From: Perognathus longimembris pacificus
Lineage: Eukaryota > Chordata > Mammalia > Rodentia > Heteromyidae
Length of the DNA: 64,000 nucleotides
Direction of reading: 5' to 3'
Assembly: GCF_023159225.1 (NCBI RefSeq)
Contig: NC_063170.1
Coordinates: 22,915,235-22,979,234 of the forward strand
Below, one piece after another: positions 10,704 to 21,790 of the stretch. The notes under the pieces were generated by a model, which saw nothing but the letters and a program-made list of their open reading frames with translations, searched no databases and was not told where the DNA came from. Both the position numbers and the translations under genes were made by a program. The number at the start of each line of letters is the position of its first letter. The stretch's first letter is position 1.

Positions 10704-11401
10704 AACAAGGTAGATATGTTTCATGGACCTTGTAAGATTAGCCAGAAATCAACATTTTACATGTAAGAAAAGCTGAGTTGCAGGAAGTTTAATGTTTTTT
10801 CCTAAGGTCACACATACCAAGCTCAAACCATTCACTATTTGAAGCTGAAAGGATCCTTAAAAGTCAAATTAAGAAGCCCCTAGATTAGAGGTAACAAGTA
10901 GGGCCCAAAAGCTTATAAAGCCTTAGATTTTATATAAAATATGCAAAATTCTAGCTTTTCTGGAAAATGTAGCAACACTAGGCCCACATACGGAGATCCA
11001 CCGGCTGGAATTAATGCTACTTTAGGTTTAATATGTGCTCTGCGGTTTACTACCTGGTCCATTTCATTTGTTTACATTTGTTTTACATATGGCAAAGTGG
11101 ATAGATCTTCAGTAGAAATTCAAAGTAATCTAAAAAAATCTATATGATTATGAATCAAGATATGCACTTTCTTTCATTCCCTTCCCAAACTCCTCTCATT
11201 CCACTGCTACACACTTCCTATTCCTTTCTTTTGCTTTCTCATTCATTTTGTTAGCTGCCCTTGGCTTTTGAACTCAAAATTACTGGCTTGGTCAAATCAT
11301 TCCACATCACAAACAGTACAACTGAATCCTTGGGAAAGGCAGGGCCTGAGGTAGAAGCCAGGTTTCCTACTTTGGACCTAACGGTTAGTTTGGGGGATCT
11401 C
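10704..11401. other. Mostly unique sequence with a weak MIR-like patch
   Basis: 10740-10830 (GAAAAGCTGAGTTGCAGGAA ... TAAGGTCACACA) resembles the MIR core on the plus strand, weakly. Nothing else recognised. Confidence 0.4.
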
Positions 11402-11416
11402 AAAAACTAAGATACA

Positions 11417-11641
11417 GGGGCTGGGGATATAGCCTAGTGGCAAGAGTGCCTGCCTCGGATACACAAGGCCCTAGGTTCGATTCCCCAGCACCACATATAC
11501 AGAAAACGGCCAGAAGCGGCGCTGTGGCTCAAGTGGCAGAGTGCTAGCCTTGAGCGGGAAGAAGCCAGGGACAGTGCTCAGGCCCGGAGTCCAAGGCCCA
11601 GGACTGGCCAAAAAAACAAAAACAAAACACCTGACAATTTT
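11417..11641 (+). mobile_element. IDL-Geo SINE, first of a tandem pair
   Basis: Youngest-type copy (GATATAGCC, CTCGGATACACAAGGCCC, GAGCGGGAAGAAG). Its A-rich tail is followed by ACCTGACAATTTT and then directly by a second copy. The left duplication AAAAACTAAGATACA is at 11402-11416; the matching right copy lies only after the second SINE. Confidence 0.93.
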
Positions 11642-11860
11642 GGGGCTGGGGATATAGCCTAGTGGCAAGAGTGCCTGCCTCAGATACACGAGGCCCTAGG
11701 TTCGATTCCCCAGCACCACATATACAGAAAAAACGGCCAGAAGCGGCGCTGTGGCTCATGTGGCAGAGTGCTAGCCTTGAGCAGGAAGAAGCCAGGGACA
11801 GTGTTCAGGCCCTGAGTCCAAGGCCCAGGACTGGCCAAAAAACAAAAAACAACAAAAAAA
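11642..11860 (+). mobile_element. IDL-Geo SINE, second of a tandem pair
   Basis: Same subfamily and orientation as the copy before it, with few differences (GAGCAGGAAG, GAAAAAACGGCC). The tail is followed by AAAAACTAAGATACA at 11861-11875, a perfect match to 11402-11416. The two SINEs therefore share one target duplication. Confidence 0.93.
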
Positions 11861-11875
11861 AAAAACTAAGATACA

Positions 11876-11960
11876 TGGGGCTGCTCAAGTGGCAGAATGC
11901 CTGCCTAGCAAGCATAAAGCCCTGAGTTCAAACACCAATATCATCAAAAATTAAATAAAC
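11876..11960 (+). mobile_element. dID-like tRNA-type SINE monomer
   Basis: GGGGCTGCTCAAGTGGCAGA, TGCCTGCCTAGCAAGC and CCTGAGTTCAAACACC are an A box / B box pair like that of the dID half of B1-dID SINEs. The tandem IDL-Geo pair inserted immediately before it. Confidence 0.7.
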
Positions 11961-12417
11961 TAAACTTAAGATATTGCATAGGAAAAGAAAAAAGGATACA
12001 AACATACAGCCTGTTGCTTTAGGGTTAGTCTGCAAGAAAATACCAAGAAATCCTCATTATAGGCTTTAAAGAGATGTCCAGGATGGTGACCAATTAAGGC
12101 TGTTACTTCAGTTGAAATGAATGAGAAAAGGAAGCAGTAATTAAGAAGAAATGGGAATAAGTCTAGACAGACTTTTCAGGGAGTATAACTGTGACCTAGA
12201 TTTGATCATGTTTATTCCCAGGTGGGGATGCTTCCTTGGCACTACAGGAGAGAGCAACTGGGGTCAGCTTCCAGTCTGCAGTCTTGCTACTGGTAAACTC
12301 CAAAATGGCAAGAGCCCAGCCGTAAAAATAACCTTGCCACCTGTGTGCCAGGCCCCCTGTTTCTTGTCTATGTCTGGTGTTCTTTGTTGAGGAGGCTGAG
12401 TGCCATGTAGGATCTGA
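11961..12417. other. Unique intronic sequence
   Basis: No repeat recognised. A 79-codon ORF lacks recognisable features. Confidence 0.5.
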
Positions 12418-12457
12418 ACTATTATTATTATTATTACTACTACTATTATTATTATTT
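12418..12457 (+). repeat. (ATT)n microsatellite at a SINE tail
   Basis: About 12 ATT/ACT units directly abutting the 3' end of the minus-strand B1-Geo element that follows. Confidence 0.9.
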
Positions 12458-12584
12458 GGGTCTGGTCCTGGGACTTGAACTCAGAGCCTGGGCACTGTCC
12501 CTGAGTTAGTTTCGCTCAAGGCTAGTGCTCTAGAGCCCACTTCAAACAATTTTAACAAGTTTATTGGAAGTAGGAGTCTCACTG
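12458..12584 (-). mobile_element. B1-Geo SINE, right-monomer part, split by L1
   Basis: GGTCCTGGGACTTGAACTCA, GGCACTGTCCCTGAG and CGCTCAAGGCTAGTGCTC are the right monomer in reverse. The element is cut by an L1 at 12585 and resumes at 13557. Confidence 0.8.
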
Positions 12585-13556
12585 GCATAGCGAGAATCTG
12601 GAACCAACCCAGATGCCCCTCCGTAGACGAATGGATCAGGAAAATGTGGTACATATACACAATGGAATTTTATGCCTCTATCAGAAAGAATGACATTGAC
12701 CCATTTGTAAGGAAATGGAAGGACTTGGAAAAAATTATACTAAGTGAAGTGAGCCAGACTCAAAGAAACATGGACTCTATGGTCTCCCTTATTGGGAATA
12801 ATTAGCACAGGTTTAGGCAAGTCACAGCAGAGGATCACAAGAGCCCAATAGCTATACCCTTATGATGACATAAGATGATGCTAAGTGAAATGAACTCCAT
12901 GTTATGGAAATGATTGTTATATCACAGTTGTAACTACTTTCAACATCCCATGTGTATCTGTAGCTTCTACTATTGATGATGTTCTTTTTTTTTTTTTTTT
13001 TTTTTTGGCCAGTCCTGGGCTTTGGACTCAGGGCCTGAGCACTGTCCCTGGCTTCTTCCTGCTCAAGGCTAGCACTCTGCCACTTGAGCCACAGCGCCGC
13101 TTCTGGCCATTTTCTGTATATGTGGTGATGGGGAATCGAACCTAGGGCCTCGTGTATCTGAGGCAGGCACTCTTGCCGCTAGGCTATATCCCCAACCCCA
13201 TTGATGATGTTCTTGTATCACCTTCCTGTGATTGTATCTACACTATCTCTGTAATCTTATCTGAGTATATTGGAAACCGTGTATACTGGTATTAGAACTA
13301 GGAAATTGAAAGGGAATACCAAAATTGAGAGACACAGGGTAAAAAAAAGAAAAACAACTACAAAAGCAATACTTGCAAAACTGTTTGGTGTAAGTGAACT
13401 GAACACCTGGGGGGGGGAGAAAGGGTAAGGGGGAGGGGGAAGGGGGGTATGAGGGACAAGGCAACAAACAGTACAAGAAATGTATCCAATGCCTAACGTA
13501 TGAAACTGTAACCTCTCTGTACATCAGTTTGATAATAAAAACTTAAAAAAAAAAAA
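12585..13556 (+). mobile_element. 5'-truncated young L1 (ORF2 end plus 3' UTR) inside a SINE
   Basis: Begins within ORF2. From 12587 an open frame reads IARIWNQPRCPSVDEW, then WIRKMWYIYTMEFY, ending SLIGNN with stop TAG at 12803-12805, the usual L1 ORF2 C-terminus, with no disabling mutation over these 72 codons. The 3' UTR has a G-rich purine tract at 13410-13450, the end GTTTGATAATAAAAAC and an A tail. The 11-bp target duplication GAGTCTCACTG lies at 12574-12584 and 13557-13567. An IDL-Geo SINE interrupts the 3' UTR at 12987-13199. Confidence 0.93.
12987..13199 (-). mobile_element. IDL-Geo SINE nested in the L1 3' UTR
   Basis: Full-length young-type copy on the minus strand. Target duplication ATTGATGATGTTCTT at 12972-12986 and 13200-13214 (15 bp, perfect). 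It is the innermost of three nested insertions. Confidence 0.94.
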
Positions 13557-13663
13557 GAGTCTCACTGACTTTTTCAGCCTGAGCTGGCTTCAAACCATGA
13601 TCCTCAGATCTCTACCGCTTGAGTAGCTAGGGGTTATAGGCATGACTACCAGTGTTCTGGCTG
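13557..13663 (-). mobile_element. B1-Geo SINE, left-monomer part, split by L1
   Basis: CAGCCTGAGCTGGCTTCAAA, CATGATCCTCAGATCTCTAC and GTTATAGGCATGACTACC are the B1-like monomer in reverse. They complete the element begun at 12458. Confidence 0.85.
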
Positions 13664-14209
13664 AACCCTTACTATTTAAATGAATGATGATACATGTGGT
13701 TTAGATTCTTTTTTTTTTTCAGAGCTGGTTAGTCTTTGCATTCTCCATTACCATCATGTTTACTTCAGTTCCACCTGAGGAATGAGGAAAAACTGAAATA
13801 TGGTATATTCCTTTTTATATTTCAAAGGGTCACCACATCCTTAGTTCTATATGGTATCTCAACTATCTCAATTATTACGAGAGGATTTCCTCACTCCTCT
13901 TTGTGCACAGTGAAGGACAAAAGTTCTTCTTCTAAAAGCTTATAATTCCTTCTTCAGAAAACTGGGTGAGAGCAGTGGTGCACCCAAGATGCATCCAAAG
14001 CAGAGCTGACTTCATATGTAGGATGCACAGCCTCTGGGAACCCACCAAGGCTTTTTCCACCAAGATTCGAATCTGTAGCCAATGAGGAAATGTTAAAGCT
14101 GAAAGTAACCAAGGAAGTAAGATTTATTTTATGACTAGAGAAGTCAGGGATCAGAACTGAGCTCGTTAATAACTAAGTGAGCTATTTTATTGCATATCCC
14201 AGGTTGCAA
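13664..14209. other. Unique intronic sequence
   Basis: No repeat recognised apart from a short T run. 14100-14165 has a faint MIR-like look that I do not call. Confidence 0.45.
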
Positions 14210-14345
14210 TACTACATGCAGGTTAATGCATACATTGCATCACTTTAGTCCCTCACTACCACAGAAAAGCCATTCCATGTTGCACATGGGGAGACTGAGA
14301 GCTACACAGGTGAACACTTACTTCAGTCAGAAAGTGATGCTGGGT
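14210..14345 (+). mobile_element. MIR fragment
   Basis: CACATGGGGAGACTGAGAGC followed by a diverged AGTCAGAAAGTGATGCTGGG corresponds to the MIR core (GATGAGGAAACTGAGGC, AGCTAGTAAGTGGC). Diverged. Confidence 0.5.
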
Positions 14346-14460
14346 AAACATTTGACTCTCTGAGTCTCCTCACCTAAATGGGGTTAACAATACAGGCTAC
14401 CTCACAGGATTATTACAAAGATTCAAGAATATATGCAGAATGATTCAACACATTTCAGCT
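14346..14460 (-). mobile_element. MIR fragment
   Basis: CTCTGAGTCTCCTCACCTAA, AATGGGGTTAACAATACAGG, CTACCTCACAGGATTATTAC and AAAGATTCAAGAATAT match the MIR core in reverse orientation. It sits tail to tail with the preceding MIR piece. Confidence 0.7.
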
Positions 14461-15169
14461 TTTTGTAAAATATTTGTTGCTGTTGCTTAACAGCAAAGGC
14501 AGACCCAATAATAGAACCTTCTGTTTCCATGTTATTGGCTCAGTGTCCTTTCCTCCATGCTATAAGAAATTCAAGTTATATACCATTTGTAGTTAGAACA
14601 TGCACTACACAGAGTGGTGAGGAGGGAAAAACAAAGGCAATATACAAAACCACCTAAGATCTCAAGATTAAGACTATTATAAAAAAAATGGCAGCAAGTA
14701 AACATCATCCAAATTTGTGACTTCATTCCATACAACAGTGAGGATAGGGTTTTATTAGATGGCATTGACAAAAATGCATTGGCAGATACAGTGCTGAGCT
14801 TATGGCTCACCAGATACCCCAAGAGCCTCTCTTCAGGAAGGGCATCCTGATTAGGCCTGGCCCGACTTCAAGGAAATGTACAGTTAGAAGTAGCAGTTGC
14901 CTCAGTGCTGAGATGGTGGGGGGCGGGGGGGGGGAGGACTGAAAGAAGCCTTTCCAAGGAGGCGCTCTCCAAATTACTTACCAATTGTTAACAGAGAGAA
15001 TTTTTCCAATGTATAAAAGCAAGTGAAACCTCAACAAAACTTAGCCTCAGAAAACACAAATGTTATAAGAACAAACACAATTATTCAATAGATATGGGGG
15101 AACATGAAGAAAACACCCTGAAAACTTAAGCATCAATGAAGCCTAATTTCCACCTTTAAAGTATAATAA
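14461..15169. other. Unique intronic sequence with a G-run
   Basis: 14917-14935 is a G-rich run (two long G blocks split by C and A) able to form G-quadruplexes. Otherwise nothing recognised. Confidence 0.45.
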
Positions 15170-15650
15170 TAGTGGCAAGTATATACTTAAAACTCATACA
15201 CTCACACTTGGTTGATTGCTGTGCAAATTGGTACAACACTTTTGGAAAGCAATTTGGCAATGTGTGCTGAGAGCCATAAAAACATTCATAGCTTTTGAAT
15301 TAGTAATCCTCCTCTCCAATTCTAAGGAACTAATCCAAACTGAGGAAAAGCACGGTATGAACAAATACATAATTGCAACATTACTTATAATGGTGTTAAA
15401 TCAAAAGCAACTTAAATGCTCAACAATAAGGAAATGATTTTGAATATTGTGATACATCCCTTCATGGAACATCCTGTAGTCATTATGAATTCTATAAGGA
15501 AACTCCCTAAGTGAAAAATCGCAAGCAGCTAAGATTACAACTGCTTTCAAACATGTGTATAGTATGTATGCACAATAAAGGCCCAAAGGGAAATATCTGA
15601 AAATAGAAATAGTTGTTTGGGGCAAAGTTCCTTTAATTAAAAAAATGTTT
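15170..15650 (+). mobile_element. Old L1 fragment (ME-type), ORF2 end and 3' UTR
   Basis: TTGGTACAACACTTTTGGAA and GCAATTTGGCAATGTGTG, then TTAGTAATCCTCCTCTCC, ATAATGGTGTTAAATC and AAAGCAACTTAAATGCTCAA correspond to the RLWKAFWQ ... NWKQLKC-like end of old L1 ORF2, with stops and frameshifts. Confidence 0.75.
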
Positions 15651-16110
15651 CTACAAAGTCAGTTGGTTGTTTTGAGTTCTTTTAGGAAATATTACTTCAC
15701 TGAATATATCAGTGTGTGAAAATCAGCTGCCTACAAAAGAATACCTGCTACAAAAATTTTACCTGGGTCAGCACTGTTTTAAAATATTCAGTTAAAATCT
15801 AACACTGAAAGCACCAAATTCTACATTCACAGTGTCTACTGAGAAATCCAAGGACCTGCAGTCCTGGGACCACATCCTCAAGGAAACAGCTCTTTTCACT
15901 TAGGAAGTAACTCTTGCATAGACAGCTGAAATACTTGCCTTGGCCTTGGCTGCCACCACTCCTGCTGTCTGATTGTCATCCACCCAGGCTTGCTTCACAT
16001 TTTTACATCATCTACCCATTTCCTATCATACAAAGAACTAAATAAACAAGTGACAATCAGAACTACTTTGCCTATGTTTTGACCCTTCTGTCACATACTT
16101 GAGATTTCTG
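15651..16110. other. Unique intronic sequence
   Basis: No repeat recognised. Confidence 0.5.
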
Positions 16111-17000
16111 TATAATGAAGGACAGAGTCACTATGCTAAGAAGACAGTCTACAAAATGGAAGAAGATCTTTGCTGGCTATATACTTGGTAATTGTCTAAT
16201 AACCAGAATATATAGGGAGCTAAAAAAAAAACTTAAACACTCAAGGAATCAATAACCTAATTAATAAATGATCAGAGGAGCTAAACAGACACATATCAGA
16301 AGAAGTAGCACAAAAGGCCAATAAATAAATGAAGAAATGCTCAATAATCCCTGGCCATAAAGGAAATGCATATCAAAACAACACTGAGATTCTATTTCAC
16401 TCTAGCCAGAATGGCCATCATCAATAATCTGAACAACAAATGCTAGGGAGGACACAGAGGAGAAAGGAACCTAATTACAATGTTGGTGGGAATGTGAATT
16501 AGTGAAACCACTATGGAAGGCAGTATAGAGATTCCTCAAAAGACTAAACATAGAAGTACCCTATAATCCAGTGATACCACTACTGAGCATTTATTCAAAA
16601 GATACAATAAAGGCACTTGCATACCCATATTCGTTGCAGCATTATTCACAATAGCCAAGTTATAGAAATAGGCCAGATGGCCTTCAACTCATCAATGGAT
16701 CAAGAAAATATGGTGTACATATACCATGTAATTTTATTCATTCTTCAGGAAGAATAATATTATGTCATTTGCAGGGAAATGGATAGACCTGGAAAAAATT
16801 ATGTTAAGTGAAGTGACACTCAGAAAGACAAAGGGCACATGTTTCCTCTCATATGTATACAGTAGACCTAAAACAAACACATATGAAAACACAGAGAGCC
16901 GTATGCATATATATGCATATATATGTTCAAATGGACTAAAGTATGGTACAGACAGGAATAAGATTCTATGACATAGCTCCTTTGAACAATTACCAGACAG
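16111..17000 (+). mobile_element. Diverged L1, ORF2 C-terminal region
   Basis: AAAATGGAAGAAGATCTTTG, GAAATGCATATCAAAACAAC, then a frame reading LQCWWECELVKPLWKAV, RFLKRLNIEVPYNPVIPLL and SLQHYSQ, i.e. the region before the L1 ORF2 stop. Several frameshifts and stops, no intact frame. The end near 17000 is approximate; sequence to about 17310 may be 3' UTR. Confidence 0.85.
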
Positions 17001-17374
17001 TTTAAAAAAATATCACAAAGCTGATATTTGACTGGGAGGTGCTAATGGGAGAACAGATGAATAGAGAGAGGAATGGTGGACAAATATAGTCATATACTCA
17101 TGTACATTATGAAAATGGAACTAGAAAACCATGGTGAATCTCCATGGAGTCTGTCTAACCAACAGAATGGCAGCTGGGCCACCTATCTCCCCACTTCTGT
17201 ACAGTTAATCAGTCAGCAGTCTCTGATGCATACTTATTACTCTCTCCTTGAAATTGGTCCCTGGCAAGCCCAGCTGCCCAATGCCTTCAGGCTTAACAAA
17301 AGTAAGAGATGAACACACCTTTAGATGGCAGTTCATGACCACATTATCCTAGCTGCTTTTCTACACTAAAGATC

Positions 17375-17485
17375 ATATATACAATACATATATGTACATA
17401 TATGTACACACATATGTATATAATATACACATATGTACATATACAAATATATATACATATATAGGATATATGTGTATATATATAT
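17375..17485. repeat. AT-rich ATATGTAC-type low-complexity repeat
   Basis: Alternating purine-pyrimidine TATATGTACATA units, about 110 bp and self-complementary; a possible cruciform-forming tract. Confidence 0.75.
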
Positions 17486-17624
17486 GCCCCACAAAAGGAC
17501 ATAACCTTTGTAAGTAGCAAATAAACAGAAAGTAAGCAGACTATACATTTTTTTTTCTTCTATCTGTGGTCTACCAGAACCTGGATCAGCTCACTTTGGT
17601 TACATTTTTATCCTTTCTTATGGT

Positions 17625-17945
17625 ATAGAGTCTGAACTCAGGGCTTTGTGCCTACTAGGCAGGTACTCCACCACTTGAGCCATGCCATTCAGTTTTTTGT
17701 TCTAGCTATTTTTAGGTAGAATATTGCATTTTTTGCCCTAATTATTTCACCCGGGCTGTTATTCTCCTATATAGGCCTCCCACATAGCGGATGTGAGAGT
17801 CATATATTACAGTTTTTGGGTTTTTTTTTTTTTGTTGAGATGGTGCCTTATTCACTTTTGTCCAGGCTGACACTGTACTGCAATCTTCCTGATCTCTACT
17901 TCCCAAGCAACTGGCATTACAGAAATGAACACCATATCTAGCCTG
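17625..17945 (-). mobile_element. B1-dID-like dimeric SINE
   Basis: In plus order: tRNA-like half in reverse (CTGAACTCAGGGCTTTGTGC, CTAGGCAGGTACTCCACCAC), a spacer, then a 7SL-type B1 monomer in reverse (GAGATGGTGCCTTATTC, GTCCAGGCTGACACTGTACT, CAACTGGCATTACAG). Read on the minus strand the order is B1 then dID. Diverged, older than the Geo dimers. Confidence 0.7.
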
Positions 17946-18063
17946 ACTTTTTTCTCTTCCTAGGGGGAATGTATAATAAGAATGGAGATAGCTCAGTAAC
18001 AAAGTAGACAGGTCCATTGGCAGAGAGAGGTACTGTCATATCTAGTTTATAAGAGATACAGCA

Positions 18064-18270
18064 GGGCTGGGAGTATGACTTAATGATAGAGTGCTTGCCT
18101 AGCATGCATGAAGCCCTGGGTTCGATTCCTCAGCACCACATAAACAGAAAAGGCTGGAAGTGGAACTGTGGCTCAACTGGCAGAGTGCTAGCCTTGAGTA
18201 AAATAAGCCAGGGACAGTGCCCAGGTCCTGAGTTCCAGCCCCAGGACTAGCAAAAAAAAAAAAAAAAAAA
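18064..18270 (+). mobile_element. IDL-Geo SINE, oldest-type left half
   Basis: The left half reads GATAGAGTGCTTGCCTAGCA and TGCATGAAGCCCTGGG, closest of all copies here to tRNA-Ala/ID. Target duplication AGATACAGCA at 18054-18063 and 18271-18280. Confidence 0.93.
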
Positions 18271-18280
18271 AGATACAGCA

Positions 18281-19664
18281 CGAGGAGAAGGTCTGGGATC
18301 TTGCTGATACATAAACTCCACAAAAGGACATAACCTTGGTAAGTATGTAAGTAATAAATAAATAGAAAGTAAGCAGAGTGAAACCCCAAACCAAAAATGC
18401 AAAACATTTCCTAGTCTGCATGTCTAATCTGGTGAGAGTTAAGGACCAGTGAACTTTAGGAAAAACAAGAAATTGAGGAGAGGGTCCTTCCCCACTTCCT
18501 AAGACTCATCCAACTGCTCTTCAGGCAAAGAAGATTTATTTCAGATAAAGGACAAGTGCTGTCCTTTAATTAACAACATCTATCTCTGGGACAAGCACAT
18601 CAGGTAAATAATACGGAAGGTTCTTTTAATATAAAGGACAGATGGCAACTTCACTCCTGGGACTTTCAAGGCTGCCCCAGAAAAACACACAATTTTAAAA
18701 GGCTTTGAAAACCCTCTAAGGAGAGCCAGTCAGGAGGCAAGAATGCTTCACTGCCCCATTTACAAAGCAAACCAAAAAGTGTCTCAGAACTACTCAGAAA
18801 CACTTGAAGAAGAGCCAGGGAAATCTGACAGAGGAAAATAATAACTTTTGCCTCGCAGCAGAGTAGTGAGTATTGAGCAAGTTTCCTCTCCTCCCAGCCT
18901 GAGTGGCACTAGATGAAAAGGAGTTTTAATGTGAAGTACTAACACTTGGGGCTTCATGGTCCATAACGACACAGCACAATACAACTTACAGACATCCTCC
19001 TTATGCTAATATTGAAAACATCCAGCCAGGATATTTCTACCAGCTGAGCGTGAGGCTTGCTCAGCAAGAGGACAACAGGATACATTCCCCAGCTAGGGTG
19101 GAGCGTCTCTCCTTTTATGGTTCTCATTAATCTGACTCAACACACACATGTGTTGCTACAAGATTCTGAGTGCATGTGTTATACCTGCCTAACTGGGTGC
19201 TAACATTATAAACCACACATCAACACTTCTTGCCCAAGTGTTAATGTCTATTAATGTCCTGCTGGGAAAAAGGCAGTATGAGCCAGGCCAGAGCCATGAT
19301 TCTAGGCATTACCATTACTTCTAGTCTTGGCCTGCTGACTTTACATGGTGAATTTCACTAAACAGAATTTCTGGAGGAAGAGGGCATCATGGTGAAGCCC
19401 TTGGCCTTATGTTGCTGGAATTATCTTTACATAGGAGCTAAAAGATTCAGATAACTCTGAAGAAATTGAGGGCTGAGGAATTAACCAGGTGGAATTTGGT
19501 TATTGATACCCCAAACATGAAATCAGGCTTTCCTTCTGCTACACTGAGATGCTGGGTAGCACCACACTGATCTGGAGGAAAAGGGCTTGCTAATGCCATG
19601 CTGAGCTTCCTGGCTTGCACATTTTCTATATGGCTATGAAGCCATATACACTATCCTTAAAAGA

Positions 19665-19668
<4 letters not shown>
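18281..19668. other. Unique intronic sequence
   Basis: No repeat recognised. 19000-19150 is a moderately GC-balanced unique stretch (CACACACATGTGTTG palindrome nearby) that could be tested for conservation. Confidence 0.45.

Positions 19669-19708
<40 letters not shown>
19669..19708 (+). repeat. (TG)n microsatellite
   Basis: 20 uninterrupted TG units. No SINE attached. Confidence 0.95.
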
Positions 19709-19713
<5 letters not shown>

Positions 19714-21600
19714 GTGTATGTTGGGGTAAAGTTAGACAAAGTATACATGGTGAGTTTCTTTCATACAACACATGAGAAATGCATGATACTAGGTCAATAC
19801 AAGATATATTTAAACAAACTAATGAAATGGTCATTTTCCAGATTTTGAAGCAGGTCTTCAAGGTTGGCCTGGCATCACATAAAGTGCATATTTAGCCCAC
19901 ACAGCTCCACTCCTACAGATTAAAAAAAAAAAAAAAAAGACATACACATAGCACAACCGTCAAAACCGGATTTGCCCTTCTCTAAATTAATCCAATTATT
20001 CAAATGTCAGTTATATCTGTCACAGTCTGGCTCCTTGGGCCGAACCAAACTGTTAAAAATTAAAACTGTTTTACTTCGTTTAGTCTTTCTGCCTTTTTAG
20101 TGTAAAATCCACAGTCCTGACAAAAAGTTGTGGGATTTGACACCCAGTGCAACACAACCCTATTGCTGTCATCCATGCATAATTCACTTTGGAAATATGC
20201 ACTTGCTTTAAAATATTACTAAAATATACATGTAACATATGCTAATTTCACTACGCTGGCTTGTAAACTCTAGCTACTAGGTTACATGTATACTTGGCCA
20301 AGTGCATACACTGTACATAAAGGGATTATAAATGAAAGGAAATATCTCTGTCCCTAGCTCTCCGTCTCCAGCTTTGGCCAAACTGACAGCCCCAAATCCC
20401 AGCACCATCTAACATGCCCTTCCCGTGGAGAAGACAGCCTGTTCTCAGAGTCTTAATTACATCCCAGCTGACTGCCCAGCGATGCCAAAATCAGGCAACA
20501 AACGCTGGCCCTTCACTCACAATATGGTCTGCTAAACAGATTCCTGGTCACACAGAAAGAAACTTTCACAACGTGGGGAAATAAAGGGACAAGCAGGAGA
20601 TCAAGGGAGAGCATAAACAGTAACCTAGGGGATGGGAGAGAGAGAGACAATTCATCTCACCATGCAAAAAACAGAAAAAGAAAAAAAAATGATAAAACCT
20701 CTCCTTCTCCAAATCCTTAGGCACCACCGAGCAGTAGAATTTTAACAAAGCTGTCCTTATTACAATGAAATCAAAGCTCTACTCTTCCAGCCAAGTACTG
20801 CTGCTCCTCAAGATGGGATGCTGATACTGAGGCTCAGTAGATTAATGGTTGTTAAGTAAGACTCAACCACCCTGCATAGATCAGGCCATTATAATTACAG
20901 AAAAACAGCATGAGACATTCTACCATTGCAAATGGTATCATATGTTTTCCTGGGTGGCTTTTGGGAAAGGTTTAGGTCATTTGACATGGCAGAAGGCACG
21001 AAAGCCCTACACTGAGGGCACAGATAATCTACATAAAATTTACTTTCTTTCCATTGATTGCATCACACATACATGACACAGCAAAGATGGTCACTGAACT
21101 TGAGCCCATTCTTGGCTTGCTCCCACTCTAAATCTAGGCTAATGACAAATACAAAATTTGCTTTAAGGAGCTTTGGAAAGGCAGTTGTTCTCCAGAACAA
21201 CTGAAACCATGGTCAGCAAAAATAAAATAAAATAATAATAATAAAATCTTGCTAATAGAGAAAGATCTACACTAAGTATTAAAATGTAGTATACTGAGAA
21301 AGCAGCCATTTCAAAACTGAGTTCCAAATCAGAAGTCTCAAAGGCAGCTGCTTGGAATCTTACTCACACTCATTGATTTTAGTATTTAAAATTGTGTTTC
21401 CAGTGGTGCCATTTATTCAGCACAATAGGAACAGTGCCCCCTGGCATTCTGTCACCATTAGCTGTTTTCACTGGGGAAATTCTACACAGAATACTCCAAA
21501 ACAAACAGTACTATGCCTTTAGTTATTTTAATAATGGTAGTGGATTCTCCTGAATAAGGTAGGGCCACAGTTAAACAGCAAAATTAACTCAGTCAGGATA
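19709..21600. other. Unique intronic sequence
   Basis: No repeat recognised except an A run at 19922-19938. 20340-20560 is GC-balanced and unique. ORFs are short and featureless. Confidence 0.5.
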
Positions 21601-21790
21601 CGCAAGATTTGTTAAATACTTAAATACACAACCTCATTAAATCTCAAAAGTATTCTGTAATATAAGGTTAGTATCATTCTTCTGACTTTACACAAGAAGA
21701 AACTGAAGGTCAAGGAGGATAAATGGCTCATCTAAGATAACAGGGGTTTGGACCACAGTTCTCATATCCACCCCCTTGCCATATGCTGCT
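21601..21790 (+). mobile_element. MIR fragment
   Basis: CTCATTAAATCTCAAAAGTA, AAGGTTAGTATCATT, ACAAGAAGAAACTGAAGGTC and GGATAAATGGCTCATC align with the MIR core in sense orientation. Confidence 0.7.

Noticed and set aside
17366..17548. Tyrosine/isoleucine-rich ORF resembling a membrane peptide
   Set aside because: Produced by the AT-rich ATATGTAC repeat.
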